Assembly: GCF_000093025.1 (NCBI RefSeq)
Contig: NC_014207.1
Span: 744,001 to 808,000 of the forward strand
Source of the DNA: Methylotenera versatilis 301
Lineage (GTDB): Bacteria > Pseudomonadota > Gammaproteobacteria > Burkholderiales > Methylophilaceae
Direction: 5' to 3'
Length of the DNA: 64,000 nt
Made by a program: the position numbers and the translations under genes. This document shows, piece after piece, positions 40,431 through 49,987 of the stretch. Within the stretch, counting starts at the first letter, position 1, and each line of letters begins with the position of its first letter. The notes under the pieces were generated by a model. The model did not search any database. It saw nothing but the letters and a program-made list of their open reading frames with translations, and had not been told where the DNA came from.

Positions 40431-43019
40431 ATGTTAAAAGCCTATCAAGCCCATGTTGCAGAACGCAGCGCTATTCAACTTCCACCATTACCATTGTCAG
40501 CTGAACAAGTTGCGCAAGTTGTTGAGCTACTTAAAGCCCCACCTGCAGGTGAAGCTGAGACATTACTTGATTTAATTGCTAATCGCACACCCGCAGGTGT
40601 GGATCAAGCCGCTTATGTGAAAGCCGCTTTTCTTGCAGATATTGCCAAAGGCATCGCTAAATCACCATTAATTTCACCAGAAAAAGCGGTGGAGTTATTA
40701 GGCACTATGCTTGGCGGTTACAACGTACAGGCTTTAGTTGCTTTACTCGAGACGCCGATGGCTGCTCATGCAGTCAAAGCTTTAAGTAGCACAATTTTGA
40801 TGTTCGATGCATTCCATGATGTAGATGTATTAATGAAAGCTGGTAACGCTCACGCTAAAAAGCTGATAGAAAGTTGGGCGAATGCCGAGTGGTTTACCAA
40901 TGCACCTGTATTGGCTAAAGAAATCAAAATGGTCGTATTCAAGGTTGATGGTGAAACTAATACCGATGACTTAAGCCCTGCACAAGATGCATGGAGCCGC
41001 CCAGATATTCCACTGCATGCTAAAGCCATGCTGATCAATAAAATGCCTGATGGTTTGAAACTGATTGATACCTTGAAACAAAAAGGTTTGCCGTTGGCTT
41101 ATGTGGGCGATGTGGTAGGCACCGGGTCATCACGCAAATCTGCGATTAACTCAGTGCAATGGTTTATGGGCAATGATATTCCTAACATCCCAAACAAACG
41201 CACTGGTGGCGTGATTTTAGGCGCTAAAATCGCACCGATTTTCTTTAATACAGCAGAAGACTCCGGCGCTTTGCCGATTCAATGTGATGTGTCTAAGTTG
41301 AATATGGGCGATGTGATTGTAATCAAACCGTATGAAGGTAAAGTGCTCAATGAAGCGGGCGATGTGCTTTCAACATTTGAATTAAATCCAGTGACCATGC
41401 CAGACGAAGTGCGCGCAGGTGGCCGTATTCCATTGATTATTGGTCGTGGTTTAACTTCAAATGCGCGTAAAGCATTAGGTTTACCTGAAACAACTGCATT
41501 TATTAAAGCCGCACCAGCAGTCAGTTCAACTAAAGGCTATACGCTTGCACAAAAAATGGTAGGGCGTGCTTGTGGTTTGCCAGAAGGCGTTGGCGTGCGC
41601 CCTAATACTTATTGCGAGCCAAAAGCCACAACGGTCGGTTCGCAAGATACTACGGGGGGTATGACGCGCGATGAATTGAAAGAATTGGCTTGTTTAGGTT
41701 TTAGCTCTGACTTGGTCATGCAAAGCTTCTGCCACACAGCAGCTTATCCAAAACCAGTGGATATTAAATTGCAACATAGCTTGCCAGAGTTTATGTCTAG
41801 CCGTGGCGGCGTTTCATTGCGCCCAGGTGACGGCGTGATTCACTCATGGTTAAACCGTTTAATCTTGCCAGATACTGTAGGTACAGGCGGCGATTCACAT
41901 ACACGTTTCCCGATTGGCATTTCATTCCCAGCAGGTTCTGGTTTAGTGGCGTTTGCAGCCGCGACAGGTGCGATGCCTTTGGATATGCCAGAGTCAGTAT
42001 TAGTGCGCTTTAAAGGCACAATGCAGCCAGGTATTACCTTGCGTGACTTGGTGAACGCGATTCCTTATGCCGCCATCCAAGAAGGCAATTTAACGGTTGG
42101 CAAACAAGGTAAAAAGAACGTATTTAACGGCCGAATCTTAGAAATCGAAGGTTTGCCAGATTTGAAAGTAGAGCAAGCCTTTGAGTTTGCCGATGCTTCA
42201 GCTGAGCGTTCTGCGAATGGCTGTACCGTACTTTTAAACAAAGAGCCTGTGATTGAGTTCTTAAATTCAAATATCGTATTGATGCAAAACATGATTGAGA
42301 ACGGCTACGAAGATGCACGCACCTTGCAACGCCGTATTGAAAATATGCAAGCATGGCTAGCAAAACCTGAATTACTTACACCAGATGCAGATGCAGAATA
42401 CGCACACGTGATTGAAATCGATTTAAACGAAATCAAAGAGCCGCTAGTGGCTTGCCCGAATGACCCTGATGATATCAAGCCGTTATCAGCTGTTGTTGGC
42501 GATAAGATTGATGAGGTGTTTATCGGTAGCTGTATGACTAATATTGGTCATTACCGCGCTGCGGCTAAAGTGTTAGAAGGTTCAGGCAGCATTCCAACGC
42601 GTTTATGGATTGCCCCGCCAACACGCATGGATGAAGCCCAATTGCGTGATGAAGGTGTGTATTCAACCTTCGGCGTAGCGGGTGCGCGTACTGAAATCCC
42701 AGGTTGTTCATTATGTATGGGTAATCAGGCACGCGTGGCGGATAAAGCGACGGTGTTTTCAACCAGTACACGTAACTTTGATAACCGCATGGGTAAAGAT
42801 GCGCGTGTTTACTTGGGCTCAGCTGAATTAGCCGCAGTGTGTGCGAAGCTAGGTCGTATGCCATCACATGCTGAGTATTTGGAAACTGTGGGTAATAAAT
42901 TGGCCAACACTGCGGAAATTTACAAATATCTAAATTTCGACCAAATGACTGAGTATAAAGCGGCTTTGGATACCTTAAGTTCAGGTAAAAAAGTGATTCC
43001 AATCGCAGAAGTGGTTTAG
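40431..43019 (+). CDS. acnB: Aconitase B / 2-methylisocitrate dehydratase
   Basis: An 862-residue AcnB with its N-terminal HEAT-like and swivel domains. The [16 protein letters not shown] loop, the [11 protein letters not shown] segment and the cluster motifs [13 protein letters not shown] and [12 protein letters not shown] are intact; length equals E. coli AcnB (865). It hydrates cis-aconitate and, in the methylcitrate cycle, 2-methyl-cis-aconitate to 2-methylisocitrate. Its place at the end of the rightward arm completes the route with PrpC, PrpD and PrpB. A TATAAT-like element at 40367-40372 suggests a separate promoter. Confidence 0.96.
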   Translation: MLKAYQAHVAERSAIQLPPLPLSAEQVAQVVELLKAPPAGEAETLLDLIANRTPAGVDQAAYVKAAFLADIAKGIAKSPLISPEKAVELLGTMLGGYNVQALVALLETPMAAHAVKALSSTILMFDAFHDVDVLMKAGNAHAKKLIESWANAEWFTNAPVLAKEIKMVVFKVDGETNTDDLSPAQDAWSRPDIPLHAKAMLINKMPDGLKLIDTLKQKGLPLAYVGDVVGTGSSRKSAINSVQWFMGNDIPNIPNKRTGGVILGAKIAPIFFNTAEDSGALPIQCDVSKLNMGDVIVIKPYEGKVLNEAGDVLSTFELNPVTMPDEVRAGGRIPLIIGRGLTSNARKALGLPETTAFIKAAPAVSSTKGYTLAQKMVGRACGLPEGVGVRPNTYCEPKATTVGSQDTTGGMTRDELKELACLGFSSDLVMQSFCHTAAYPKPVDIKLQHSLPEFMSSRGGVSLRPGDGVIHSWLNRLILPDTVGTGGDSHTRFPIGISFPAGSGLVAFAAATGAMPLDMPESVLVRFKGTMQPGITLRDLVNAIPYAAIQEGNLTVGKQGKKNVFNGRILEIEGLPDLKVEQAFEFADASAERSANGCTVLLNKEPVIEFLNSNIVLMQNMIENGYEDARTLQRRIENMQAWLAKPELLTPDADAEYAHVIEIDLNEIKEPLVACPNDPDDIKPLSAVVGDKIDEVFIGSCMTNIGHYRAAAKVLEGSGSIPTRLWIAPPTRMDEAQLRDEGVYSTFGVAGARTEIPGCSLCMGNQARVADKATVFSTSTRNFDNRMGKDARVYLGSAELAAVCAKLGRMPSHAEYLETVGNKLANTAEIYKYLNFDQMTEYKAALDTLSSGKKVIPIAEVV

Positions 43020-43054
43020 TTAGTCAGCTGCAAGTAGAGCGCAACTCTCTATTT

Positions 43055-43091
43055 AACCTCATTGCCGCTCAAGCGGGAATGAGGTTTTTTT
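43055..43091 (+). terminator. Intrinsic terminator after acnB
   Basis: Stem AACCTCATT (43055-43063) pairs with AATGAGGTT (43078-43086), with an inner CCGC/GCGG pairing and a run of T to 43091. It lies 36 nt after the acnB stop and ends the rightward metabolic cluster. Confidence 0.88.
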
Positions 43092-43170
43092 ATGAGTTTG
43101 ATGTACAGGTATGCTTCGATCGATTAAGTGCGAAGCGTTTAATATTCAGTTTTCCTGATATCATCGCTTT

Positions 43171-43599
43171 ATGAATTCAGAGCAAAAACCCGATAATCAT
43201 CACATTTTTGATCCAGAAGAAATTACACAGCCAGCTAAGCGTGGCGCGTGGAAGTGGATGCTGCCGTTGTCGATTGTGCTCGCTATTGTCGTGTTTGCAG
43301 CATGGCATTTCGGCTGGCACGCGAAAGCGGTCACTACTGGTGTAGTAATATTTGCGACCATTTCTCATGTGTTTGCTTGGGTTGTCGCCATGATAGGCCT
43401 TGTTCCTATTATTGGCCCTCTCATAGTCAAAGTGTTGTCGATTGGTGTAATTTGGCTATTGAATGCCGTAGGTTATTTGGTATCTTATGTCGCCATTAAA
43501 CGCGGATACTCCAAAGATGTATTGACCTATCGTGCTGTGACCATTGCGCTGATTACTGGCATCGTGATTGGCTACATACTCTGCAGTCTTATTTCTTAG
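43171..43599 (+). CDS. Small membrane protein of unknown function
   Basis: A 142-residue protein with a hydrophilic N-terminal tail (about 1-28) and about four hydrophobic helices, including a long Val/Ile-rich central stretch. I do not recognise the family. It lies after the acnB terminator and 48 nt before a DUF2914 membrane protein in the same direction, so the two may be co-transcribed. Confidence 0.6.
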   Translation: MNSEQKPDNHHIFDPEEITQPAKRGAWKWMLPLSIVLAIVVFAAWHFGWHAKAVTTGVVIFATISHVFAWVVAMIGLVPIIGPLIVKVLSIGVIWLLNAVGYLVSYVAIKRGYSKDVLTYRAVTIALITGIVIGYILCSLIS

Positions 43600-43647
43600 T
43601 ACCTAAATCCCAATCTTTAACCCTAGTTTTTTTAAAACGCTTACAAG

Positions 43648-44748
43648 ATGATCATTGCTAAAATCAAACAAACACGCCTGTATCACCATGTTTTAAAACT
43701 GGGTGATTTCTTTCCAGTCATTTTCTTTTTCGGCGGATTCTTATGGGATGCGCTCACCATAGGCCGTAATGTTGCCTACTCAGATTTAATTACTTTCTTT
43801 GTTTATTTGGGTATTGCCGCCGCCATTTTATTTACCATCGGCAGTCCGAGATTTATTTTATCCGATGCGTCAAAGTTATCTCCATGGGCTGCAAAAATTC
43901 ATAAGCGTTTGTATTGGGAGAATCTACCTTACTTTTTATTGCAGTTTTTGTTCGGTAATTTATTGAGTTCTTTATTTATTCTGTATTTCAAAAGCTCCAA
44001 TCATTGGTTGGCTTGGGCGATGTCTATTATTTTAGGTGTCATGTTGGTAGTCAATGAGTATCTGGAAGATAAATATAAACAACTCACGCTTAGCTGGGCG
44101 CAGTTTGGCTTTTGCGCCATGTTGCTGTTTAATTTTGCTTTACCTTATTTAATGGGCAGCATTCATGCGGTATGGTTTTATTTGAGTACATTGTTAGGCG
44201 CAGGCGCAGCTTATTGGCTCTACAAAAAAACGCCCGATCATGACGGTAGTATTTGGCCTGTTGGGGTGATAGCGACCTTGTTAATGCTCGCTTATGCTTT
44301 TGATGTGATTCCGCCAGTGCCGCTAGTAAAACGTGATATTGCGATAGGGTATGCGATTAATAAAGTCGATGGCAATTATCAATTAAGCCAGCAACCATCC
44401 AGCTGGTGGGTGTTTTGGCGTAAAGCTAGTACTGATATGCATGTCGAACGAGGGCAGCGTCTGTATTGCTTTTCATCAGTATTCGCTCCAAGCGGCTTAA
44501 AGACGCACTTGTTCCATGTATGGCAATTCCACGATAAGAAAAAAGGCTGGCAGATTGTATCGCGCGCTGGTTTTACTTTATCAGGCGGGCGATACAATGG
44601 CTTTCGTGGATACACCTACAAAACAGATTTGCAGGCAGGTGAGTGGAAAGTGAGCGTAGAAACTGAAAACAATAAAACTGTAGCTGTACAAAACTTCAGC
44701 GTTAAAAATGAACCATCAACTTTAACGCCGTATATACAAGTTTATTAA
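43648..44748 (+). CDS. DUF2914 membrane protein
   Basis: A 366-residue protein with about six hydrophobic helices in the first 230 residues and a C-terminal soluble domain (about 265-366) resembling DUF2914: VFHVWQFHDK-like core (here LFHVWQFHDK), GGRYNGFRGYT and a final WKVSVET segment. The function of DUF2914 proteins is unknown. The gene faces the yqhA-like gene with only 10 nt between the stops. Confidence 0.78.
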   Translation: MIIAKIKQTRLYHHVLKLGDFFPVIFFFGGFLWDALTIGRNVAYSDLITFFVYLGIAAAILFTIGSPRFILSDASKLSPWAAKIHKRLYWENLPYFLLQFLFGNLLSSLFILYFKSSNHWLAWAMSIILGVMLVVNEYLEDKYKQLTLSWAQFGFCAMLLFNFALPYLMGSIHAVWFYLSTLLGAGAAYWLYKKTPDHDGSIWPVGVIATLLMLAYAFDVIPPVPLVKRDIAIGYAINKVDGNYQLSQQPSSWWVFWRKASTDMHVERGQRLYCFSSVFAPSGLKTHLFHVWQFHDKKKGWQIVSRAGFTLSGGRYNGFRGYTYKTDLQAGEWKVSVETENNKTVAVQNFSVKNEPSTLTPYIQVY

Positions 44749-44758
44749 ACAGAATTCA

Positions 44759-45298
44759 TTAATGTTTATTTTCTATACGCATTAACTTATCAATATAAGC
44801 GATCGCAATCGCTGAAAACACAAACGTCATATGAATCACGGTTTGTGCAATTAATACTTTGTCACTTAAGTTTTCTGCATTGATAAATGTTTTTAGCAAG
44901 TGGATAGAAGAAATACCAATAATGGCTGTAGCGAGTTTAACTTTTAATAAGTTAGCATTTACGTGAGATAACCAATCTGGTTCATCAGGATGACCTTCTA
45001 AATTCAAGCGAGAAACAAATGTCTCGTAGCCACCTACAATCACCATGATGAGCAGGTTTGAAATCATCACAACATCAATTAAACCTAATACAATTAACAT
45101 GATGTCAGCTTCTACAAGGTGAGAAGCTTTACCTACCAAATGTACTAATTCAAGGCCAAAAAAGTACACATAAACGGCTTGTGCAACAATTAAGCCTAAG
45201 TAAAGTGGTAACTGCAGCCAGCGACTACCAAATAAAATGTTGGTCATCACGCTTTTTTGTTTATATTCGATAGAGGACGGGGTGTTGTGTTCTTGCAT
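44759..45298 (-). CDS. UPF0114/YqhA family membrane protein
   Basis: A 179-residue protein with about four transmembrane helices, matching the UPF0114 (YqhA, TIGR00645) family by SRWLQLPLYLGLIVAQAVYV, the VGGYETFVSRL segment and LKVKLATAIIGISSIHLLK. Function is not established in the family. The region upstream of ATG 45298 is AT-rich and lies between it and rlmJ, which is also leftward. Confidence 0.85.
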   Translation of the reverse strand: MQEHNTPSSIEYKQKSVMTNILFGSRWLQLPLYLGLIVAQAVYVYFFGLELVHLVGKASHLVEADIMLIVLGLIDVVMISNLLIMVIVGGYETFVSRLNLEGHPDEPDWLSHVNANLLKVKLATAIIGISSIHLLKTFINAENLSDKVLIAQTVIHMTFVFSAIAIAYIDKLMRIENKH

Positions 45299-45366
45299 GT
45301 GTTGAAGCCTTTAATTTTGAGTTCGGATTGCTATCTTATTGTAACAGGTTGAAGCGACAGTTTTAT

Positions 45367-46209
45367 TTAGACTATTTGGCTATCTATAGCGTAACTTGCA
45401 GTTCCATCCAAAGCTAATAGCTGGGTTAAAACTGGCATTGTTTCATCTAATATTTTAGGTAATGTCCAAGGTGGATTCACAATAAACAAGCCGCTGCCAT
45501 GCATACCAAACCCCTCTGTCGATGGTTCATGTATGGTCATTTCTACGTTTAGCCAGTTTGGTAAATCTAAATTGATTAAATCATCGACCATTTCAGTAGG
45601 TTCTGGTCGCTGCAAAATGGGGTACCAAATCATATAAGTGCCAGTCGAAAAGCGTGTCAGACTATCTTTAATCATCTTGACCACATGCAGGTAATCTTGC
45701 TTATCTTCATAAGGCGGGTCTATCAATACCGCAGCGCGACGTGGTGGTGGCGGCAAACAAGCTTTGATGCCAGAAAAGCCATTTTGCATTTCAATTTTGA
45801 CTTGCTTACCTTGGCCGCTGAAATTTTCAATGAGTAACTTGCAGTCGTTGGGATGCAGTTCAAACAAGCGCATTTTGTCATCAGCGCGTAAAAAGTCCTG
45901 TGCCACCATCGGTGAACCAGGGTAAAAATCAAGCGAGTTGGTATTAAAGCGTTTAATCTGCGCCACAAAATCAGCAAGTGGCTTTGGTAGATTATTCGCG
46001 GACATCAGTTTAGCAATGCCCTGCTCAAACTCAGCATTTTGCGTTGCATAGCCCTCAGTTAAGCTGTACATGCCAGCGCCAGCATGGGTGTCGATATACC
46101 AATAAGGTTTATCTTTTTGATTCATGTAATCTAGCACTAAGCCAAGTACATAGTGTTTAAGCACATCGGCGTGGTTGCCTGCGTGAAAGGCGTGGCGGTA
46201 ACTCAACAT
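45367..46209 (-). CDS. rlmJ: 23S rRNA A2030 N6-methyltransferase RlmJ
   Basis: A 280-residue SAM-dependent methyltransferase. MLSYRHAFHAGNHADVLKH at the N-terminus, YIDTHAGAGMY (SAM site), YPGSPMVAQ and the catalytic LIDPPYEDKQDY are diagnostic of RlmJ (formerly YhiR), which methylates A2030 of 23S rRNA. Length equals E. coli RlmJ (280). It is divergent from the CDF transporter gene. Confidence 0.95.
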   Translation of the reverse strand: MLSYRHAFHAGNHADVLKHYVLGLVLDYMNQKDKPYWYIDTHAGAGMYSLTEGYATQNAEFEQGIAKLMSANNLPKPLADFVAQIKRFNTNSLDFYPGSPMVAQDFLRADDKMRLFELHPNDCKLLIENFSGQGKQVKIEMQNGFSGIKACLPPPPRRAAVLIDPPYEDKQDYLHVVKMIKDSLTRFSTGTYMIWYPILQRPEPTEMVDDLINLDLPNWLNVEMTIHEPSTEGFGMHGSGLFIVNPPWTLPKILDETMPVLTQLLALDGTASYAIDSQIV

Positions 46210-46322
46210 AAAGTCTAACTAAAAAATATTTAATGACGACATTATAGCTTTCCCAAATCAAGCAATAAATTTTTAACCATAAAAATGCTAAATAAAACGA
46301 CTTTTCGGTTAGCATTTCACCT

Positions 46323-47030
46323 ATGACAAATTCACACCAACACCCGCACGATGATTCAGATCAACATAACCACGATGATCATGACGACCACGATCACTAC
46401 CTGATTCCATTTTTACTGATTTTCACCTTCGCAATTGTTGAGGCGGTTGGTAGTTGGTACACCGGTTCACTGGCTTTATTAAGCGATGCTGGACATATGT
46501 TCTCCGACGTTGCTGCACTCGGGCTGGCTTGGATGGCGGGCGTGATGGCTAAAAAGCCCAATATTGCGCGTCACAGATCAGGTGTGACTTATGTAGAGCT
46601 AGGCGTTTCAATTTTTAACGCTATTTCACTCTTAATAGTGATTATATTTGTGGTGGTTGAAGCGATTGCGCGGTTTAAGGAGCCACATCAGGTGCAAGGT
46701 TTGGGGCTTACTATCATTGCAACTTTAGGTTTAATCGTCAATATTGTGGTGGCTAAACAATTACATCACCAAGCAGCGCATCATGCTGAAACCCTGAATA
46801 ATCGCGCTGCATTTTTGCATGTGATGGGCGATTTATTAGGTTCAGTGGCCGCAGTAGCGGCTGGAGTGGTTATTTACTTCACAGGCTGGATGCCAATAGA
46901 TCCGATTTTATCTTTGCTAATTTCGGTATTATTATTTGTCTTTACGCTAAACCTGATACGCGATATATGGAAAACTTTCCATTTAAAGCCAGGGCAAGTT
47001 GCGCCAAGTTTAGGTCAGCATGATCATTAA
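46323..47030 (+). CDS. Short cation diffusion facilitator (zinc-type exporter)
   Basis: A 235-residue CDF transporter with a His/Asp-rich N-terminus (about 4-25) and six helices. The two metal-site motifs are intact: SDAGHMFSD in helix 2 and HVMGDLLGS in helix 5. A further His-rich loop lies at about 143-152. The usual C-terminal cytoplasmic domain of about 80 residues is absent; the protein stops soon after helix 6. Probably exports Zn2+, Co2+ or Cd2+. Short CDF proteins lacking this domain exist, so this is not necessarily a truncation. Confidence 0.88.
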   Translation: MTNSHQHPHDDSDQHNHDDHDDHDHYLIPFLLIFTFAIVEAVGSWYTGSLALLSDAGHMFSDVAALGLAWMAGVMAKKPNIARHRSGVTYVELGVSIFNAISLLIVIIFVVVEAIARFKEPHQVQGLGLTIIATLGLIVNIVVAKQLHHQAAHHAETLNNRAAFLHVMGDLLGSVAAVAAGVVIYFTGWMPIDPILSLLISVLLFVFTLNLIRDIWKTFHLKPGQVAPSLGQHDH

Positions 47031-47074
47031 GCAAGCCGTATTATTGTAATTACTTTTACTAAAGGAGATTCAAT

Positions 47075-47257
47075 ATGCCATACGTGAATATTAAGTTAGC
47101 AGGTTCTGTCACTAAAGAACAAAAAGCGCAAATCGCCAAAGAATTTACCGAAACGTTAGAGCGTGTTGCGCATAAACCAAAATCCTACACGTACATTACG
47201 TTTGAAGAAGTCGCTTATGAAGATTGGGCGATAGGCGGGAAGTTGCTGGATGAGTAA
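47075..47257 (+). CDS. 4-oxalocrotonate tautomerase family protein
   Basis: A 60-residue tautomerase-superfamily subunit with the catalytic N-terminal proline (MPYVNIKL, exposed after Met removal). Such proteins form hexamers that interconvert enol and keto acids. An AAAGGAG ribosome site lies just upstream. No aromatic-degradation genes are near, so the substrate is unknown. It is 44 nt after the CDF gene and 23 nt before the RIO kinase. Confidence 0.85.
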   Translation: MPYVNIKLAGSVTKEQKAQIAKEFTETLERVAHKPKSYTYITFEEVAYEDWAIGGKLLDE

Positions 47258-47280
47258 GTGCGAAGTGTTAGAATAGCGCA

Positions 47281-48153
47281 ATGAAAACTCCCCAAAGACT
47301 CGAGCCGCTTTTAGAAGACGGCTTGATTGACGATGTTGTCCGCCAACTCATGAGCGGTAAAGAAGCGACTGTATATGTAGTGCGTTGCGGCGATGATGTA
47401 CGTTGCGCTAAGGTATATAAAGAGGCAAACAAACGTAGCTTTCGTCAGAGCGTAGACTATACCGAAGGCCGTAAAGTTAAAAATAGTCGCCAAGGTCGTG
47501 CGATGGCTAAAGGCTCAAAATTCGGACGTGAATCACAAGAAGCCGCTTGGCAAAGTGCTGAGGTAGATGCTTTGTATCGGCTTGCCAATGCAGGCGTACG
47601 TGTACCAGAGCCGTATAACTTCTATGAAGGTGTATTGTTAATGGAGTTGGTGACGGATGCCAACGGCAACGCGGCGCCACGTTTAAACGATGTGACCTTT
47701 AGTGCAGAAGATGCACGTATTCACCACGGCACTTTAATCAAAGAGGTTGTGCGCATGCTTTGTGCTGGCATCGTGCATGGCGATTTGTCCGAATTCAATA
47801 TCTTAATGAGTGCCGATGGCCCTGTGATTATTGACTTACCCCAAGCGGTTGATGCGGCAGGTAACAATAACGCAAGTGAAATGCTAGAACGCGATGTTAG
47901 AAATTTAAGTGATTATTTTGGTCGATTTGCGCCAGAGTTACTCACTACGCAATACGGCAAAGAGATTTGGGCATTGTATGCACATGGCGATTTAACGCTA
48001 GAAACTCCACTCACAGGCCGTTTCAGGCAAAGCACCAAAGCCGTTGATTTAAAAGGCGTCATGCGCGAGATTGAAGATACTAAAAAAGCCGAAGAGGCGC
48101 GTTTGTTGCGTATCGCGGAAGCTAAAGCGGAAGATGCAGTCAGAGCTAAATAA
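47281..48153 (+). CDS. RIO1-type atypical serine kinase
   Basis: A 290-residue RIO-family protein kinase. The flexible loop SGKEATVYVV, the lysine in CAKVYK (K44), the catalytic loop VHGDLSEFNILM and the metal-binding IIDLPQAVD segment are intact, so it is probably active. Bacterial RIO kinases are poorly characterised; eukaryotic and archaeal relatives act in small-subunit ribosome maturation. The C-terminal tail is charged (Lys/Glu/Ala). It lies directly upstream of uvrC. Confidence 0.88.
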   Translation: MKTPQRLEPLLEDGLIDDVVRQLMSGKEATVYVVRCGDDVRCAKVYKEANKRSFRQSVDYTEGRKVKNSRQGRAMAKGSKFGRESQEAAWQSAEVDALYRLANAGVRVPEPYNFYEGVLLMELVTDANGNAAPRLNDVTFSAEDARIHHGTLIKEVVRMLCAGIVHGDLSEFNILMSADGPVIIDLPQAVDAAGNNNASEMLERDVRNLSDYFGRFAPELLTTQYGKEIWALYAHGDLTLETPLTGRFRQSTKAVDLKGVMREIEDTKKAEEARLLRIAEAKAEDAVRAK

Positions 48154-48157
48154 GCCC

Positions 48158-49957
48158 ATGTTCGACCCTAAACCCATATTAAAAAATCTGCCTAATCTGC
48201 CAGGTGTTTATCGCATGATAAACGCCACGGATGAGGTGATTTATGTGGGTAAAGCCAAAGACCTGAAAAAACGGGTTTCGTCGTATTTCAATAAAAACTT
48301 GCCTAGCCCACGCACGCGCATGATGGTGAGTCATATTGTTAAAATAGAAACGACGGTCACTCACAATGAAGCTGAGGCTTTGTTGCTGGAAAATAATCTG
48401 ATTAAAGGCTTAATGCCACGTTACAACGTGCTGTTTCGTGACGATAAGTCTTATCCTTACATTGTCATTACGGGTGATGATTCCCCGCGCTTGGCGTTTC
48501 ATCGCGGCACACAACGTAAAGGTAACCAATACTTCGGGCCTTTTCCCAATTCCGTTGCGGTGCGCGAGAGCATTCAATTATTGCAAAAAGTATTTAAGTT
48601 GCGAACCTGTGAGAATACGGTGTTTGCTAATCGTAGTCGACCTTGTTTGCAGCATCAGATTGAGCGTTGCACCGCGCCATGCGTGGGCTTGATTTCGGAT
48701 GAAAATTACAAAAATGACGTGCATCAAGCCGCGATGTTTTTGCAAGGCAAGACTAATGAAGTGATTGATGCGCTCGGCGCGCGGATGAACACTGCCGCAG
48801 CCAATCAGGAATATGAAATGGCGGTCGTGTTTCGTGACCGTATGCAAGCACTGCGACAGGTGCAAGCCAAACAGTTTGTCAGCGACTTCAATGTTTCTGA
48901 TGCCGATGTCATTGCCTGCGCTGAGTTGCAAGGTCAACATTGTATTAATTTGGTGATGATCCGTGGCGGGCGGCATTTGGGCGATAGAAGCTATATGCCT
49001 AAGAATACAGAGGGCGAAACACTTGAAACCAGTATGGAGGCGTTCCTTGCGCAGCACTATGTAGCGCAAAATACACCGCCGCTGATTGTGGTCGGCGTTA
49101 AAATTGAAACCGCTGTACTTGAAGAGGTGCTAAGTGAACAAGCTGGACGCAAGGTGAAAATCAATACCAATCCGATTGGCGATAAACGCGTTTGGCTGAA
49201 AATGGCGCAAACCAATGCTGATTTGGCGCTAGGTCAGCGTGCCGCAACTTCAGCTAATCAAACTGCCAAACTGCTGGCTTTGCGCGAAGCGCTACATTTA
49301 CCCGATAACACCGAGCGTATCGAATGTTTTGATATTAGCCACACCATGGGTGAAGCGACTGTGGGTAGTTGCGTAGTGTTTGACCGCGGAGATATGCAAA
49401 ATAGCGAGTATCGACGTTATAACGTTACAGGTATTACGCCAGGCGATGATTACGCAGCTATGAGGGATGTGTTGACGCGTCGTTATAAAAAGGTGGCGGC
49501 AGGCGAGGGCGTGCGCCCCGACTTAATCTTTATTGACGGCGGTAAAGGACAATTAGGTGTTGCGGTTGAAGTGATGGCAGAAGTAGGTCTAGAGGACATT
49601 CTACTGGTCGGCATAGCTAAAGGTGAAGAACGCAGACCGGGGTTGGAAACCATGATTTTTTCTGACACGGGCGAAATGCTAAACTTGGAAAAAGACAATA
49701 AAGGTTTACATTTGTTGCAACAGATACGTGACGAGGCGCATAGATTCGCCATCACAGGGCATAGAGCTAAACGCGCCAAGGCTCGACTTCATTCTAGTTT
49801 GGAAGATATTGAGGGCATAGGCGCAAAACGCCGCAAGGCCCTACTCACGCGCTTTGGTGGATTAGATGGTGTAAAGGGTGCTAGTATTGATGAAATCGCC
49901 CAAGTTGAAGGCATCAGCCAGAGTTTGGCGGAAAAAATTTACGGAGAGTTGCACTAA
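48158..49957 (+). CDS. uvrC: Excinuclease ABC subunit C
   Basis: A 599-residue nuclease that makes both incisions in nucleotide excision repair. The N-terminal GIY-YIG domain (PGVYRM and YVGKAKDLKKR), a UVR domain near 200-235, the RNase H-like endonuclease (ECFDISHTMGEATVGS, FIDGGKGQLG) and the C-terminal HhH pair (IEGIGAKRRKALL) are all present. ATG 48158 is chosen; an in-frame ATG at 48134 overlaps the RIO kinase and would add eight residues. It is 30 nt upstream of pgsA, as in E. coli. Confidence 0.96.
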   Translation: MFDPKPILKNLPNLPGVYRMINATDEVIYVGKAKDLKKRVSSYFNKNLPSPRTRMMVSHIVKIETTVTHNEAEALLLENNLIKGLMPRYNVLFRDDKSYPYIVITGDDSPRLAFHRGTQRKGNQYFGPFPNSVAVRESIQLLQKVFKLRTCENTVFANRSRPCLQHQIERCTAPCVGLISDENYKNDVHQAAMFLQGKTNEVIDALGARMNTAAANQEYEMAVVFRDRMQALRQVQAKQFVSDFNVSDADVIACAELQGQHCINLVMIRGGRHLGDRSYMPKNTEGETLETSMEAFLAQHYVAQNTPPLIVVGVKIETAVLEEVLSEQAGRKVKINTNPIGDKRVWLKMAQTNADLALGQRAATSANQTAKLLALREALHLPDNTERIECFDISHTMGEATVGSCVVFDRGDMQNSEYRRYNVTGITPGDDYAAMRDVLTRRYKKVAAGEGVRPDLIFIDGGKGQLGVAVEVMAEVGLEDILLVGIAKGEERRPGLETMIFSDTGEMLNLEKDNKGLHLLQQIRDEAHRFAITGHRAKRAKARLHSSLEDIEGIGAKRRKALLTRFGGLDGVKGASIDEIAQVEGISQSLAEKIYGELH

Positions 49958-49987
49958 TGAAAAACAGCAAAAATGACGGAGTGTTAA

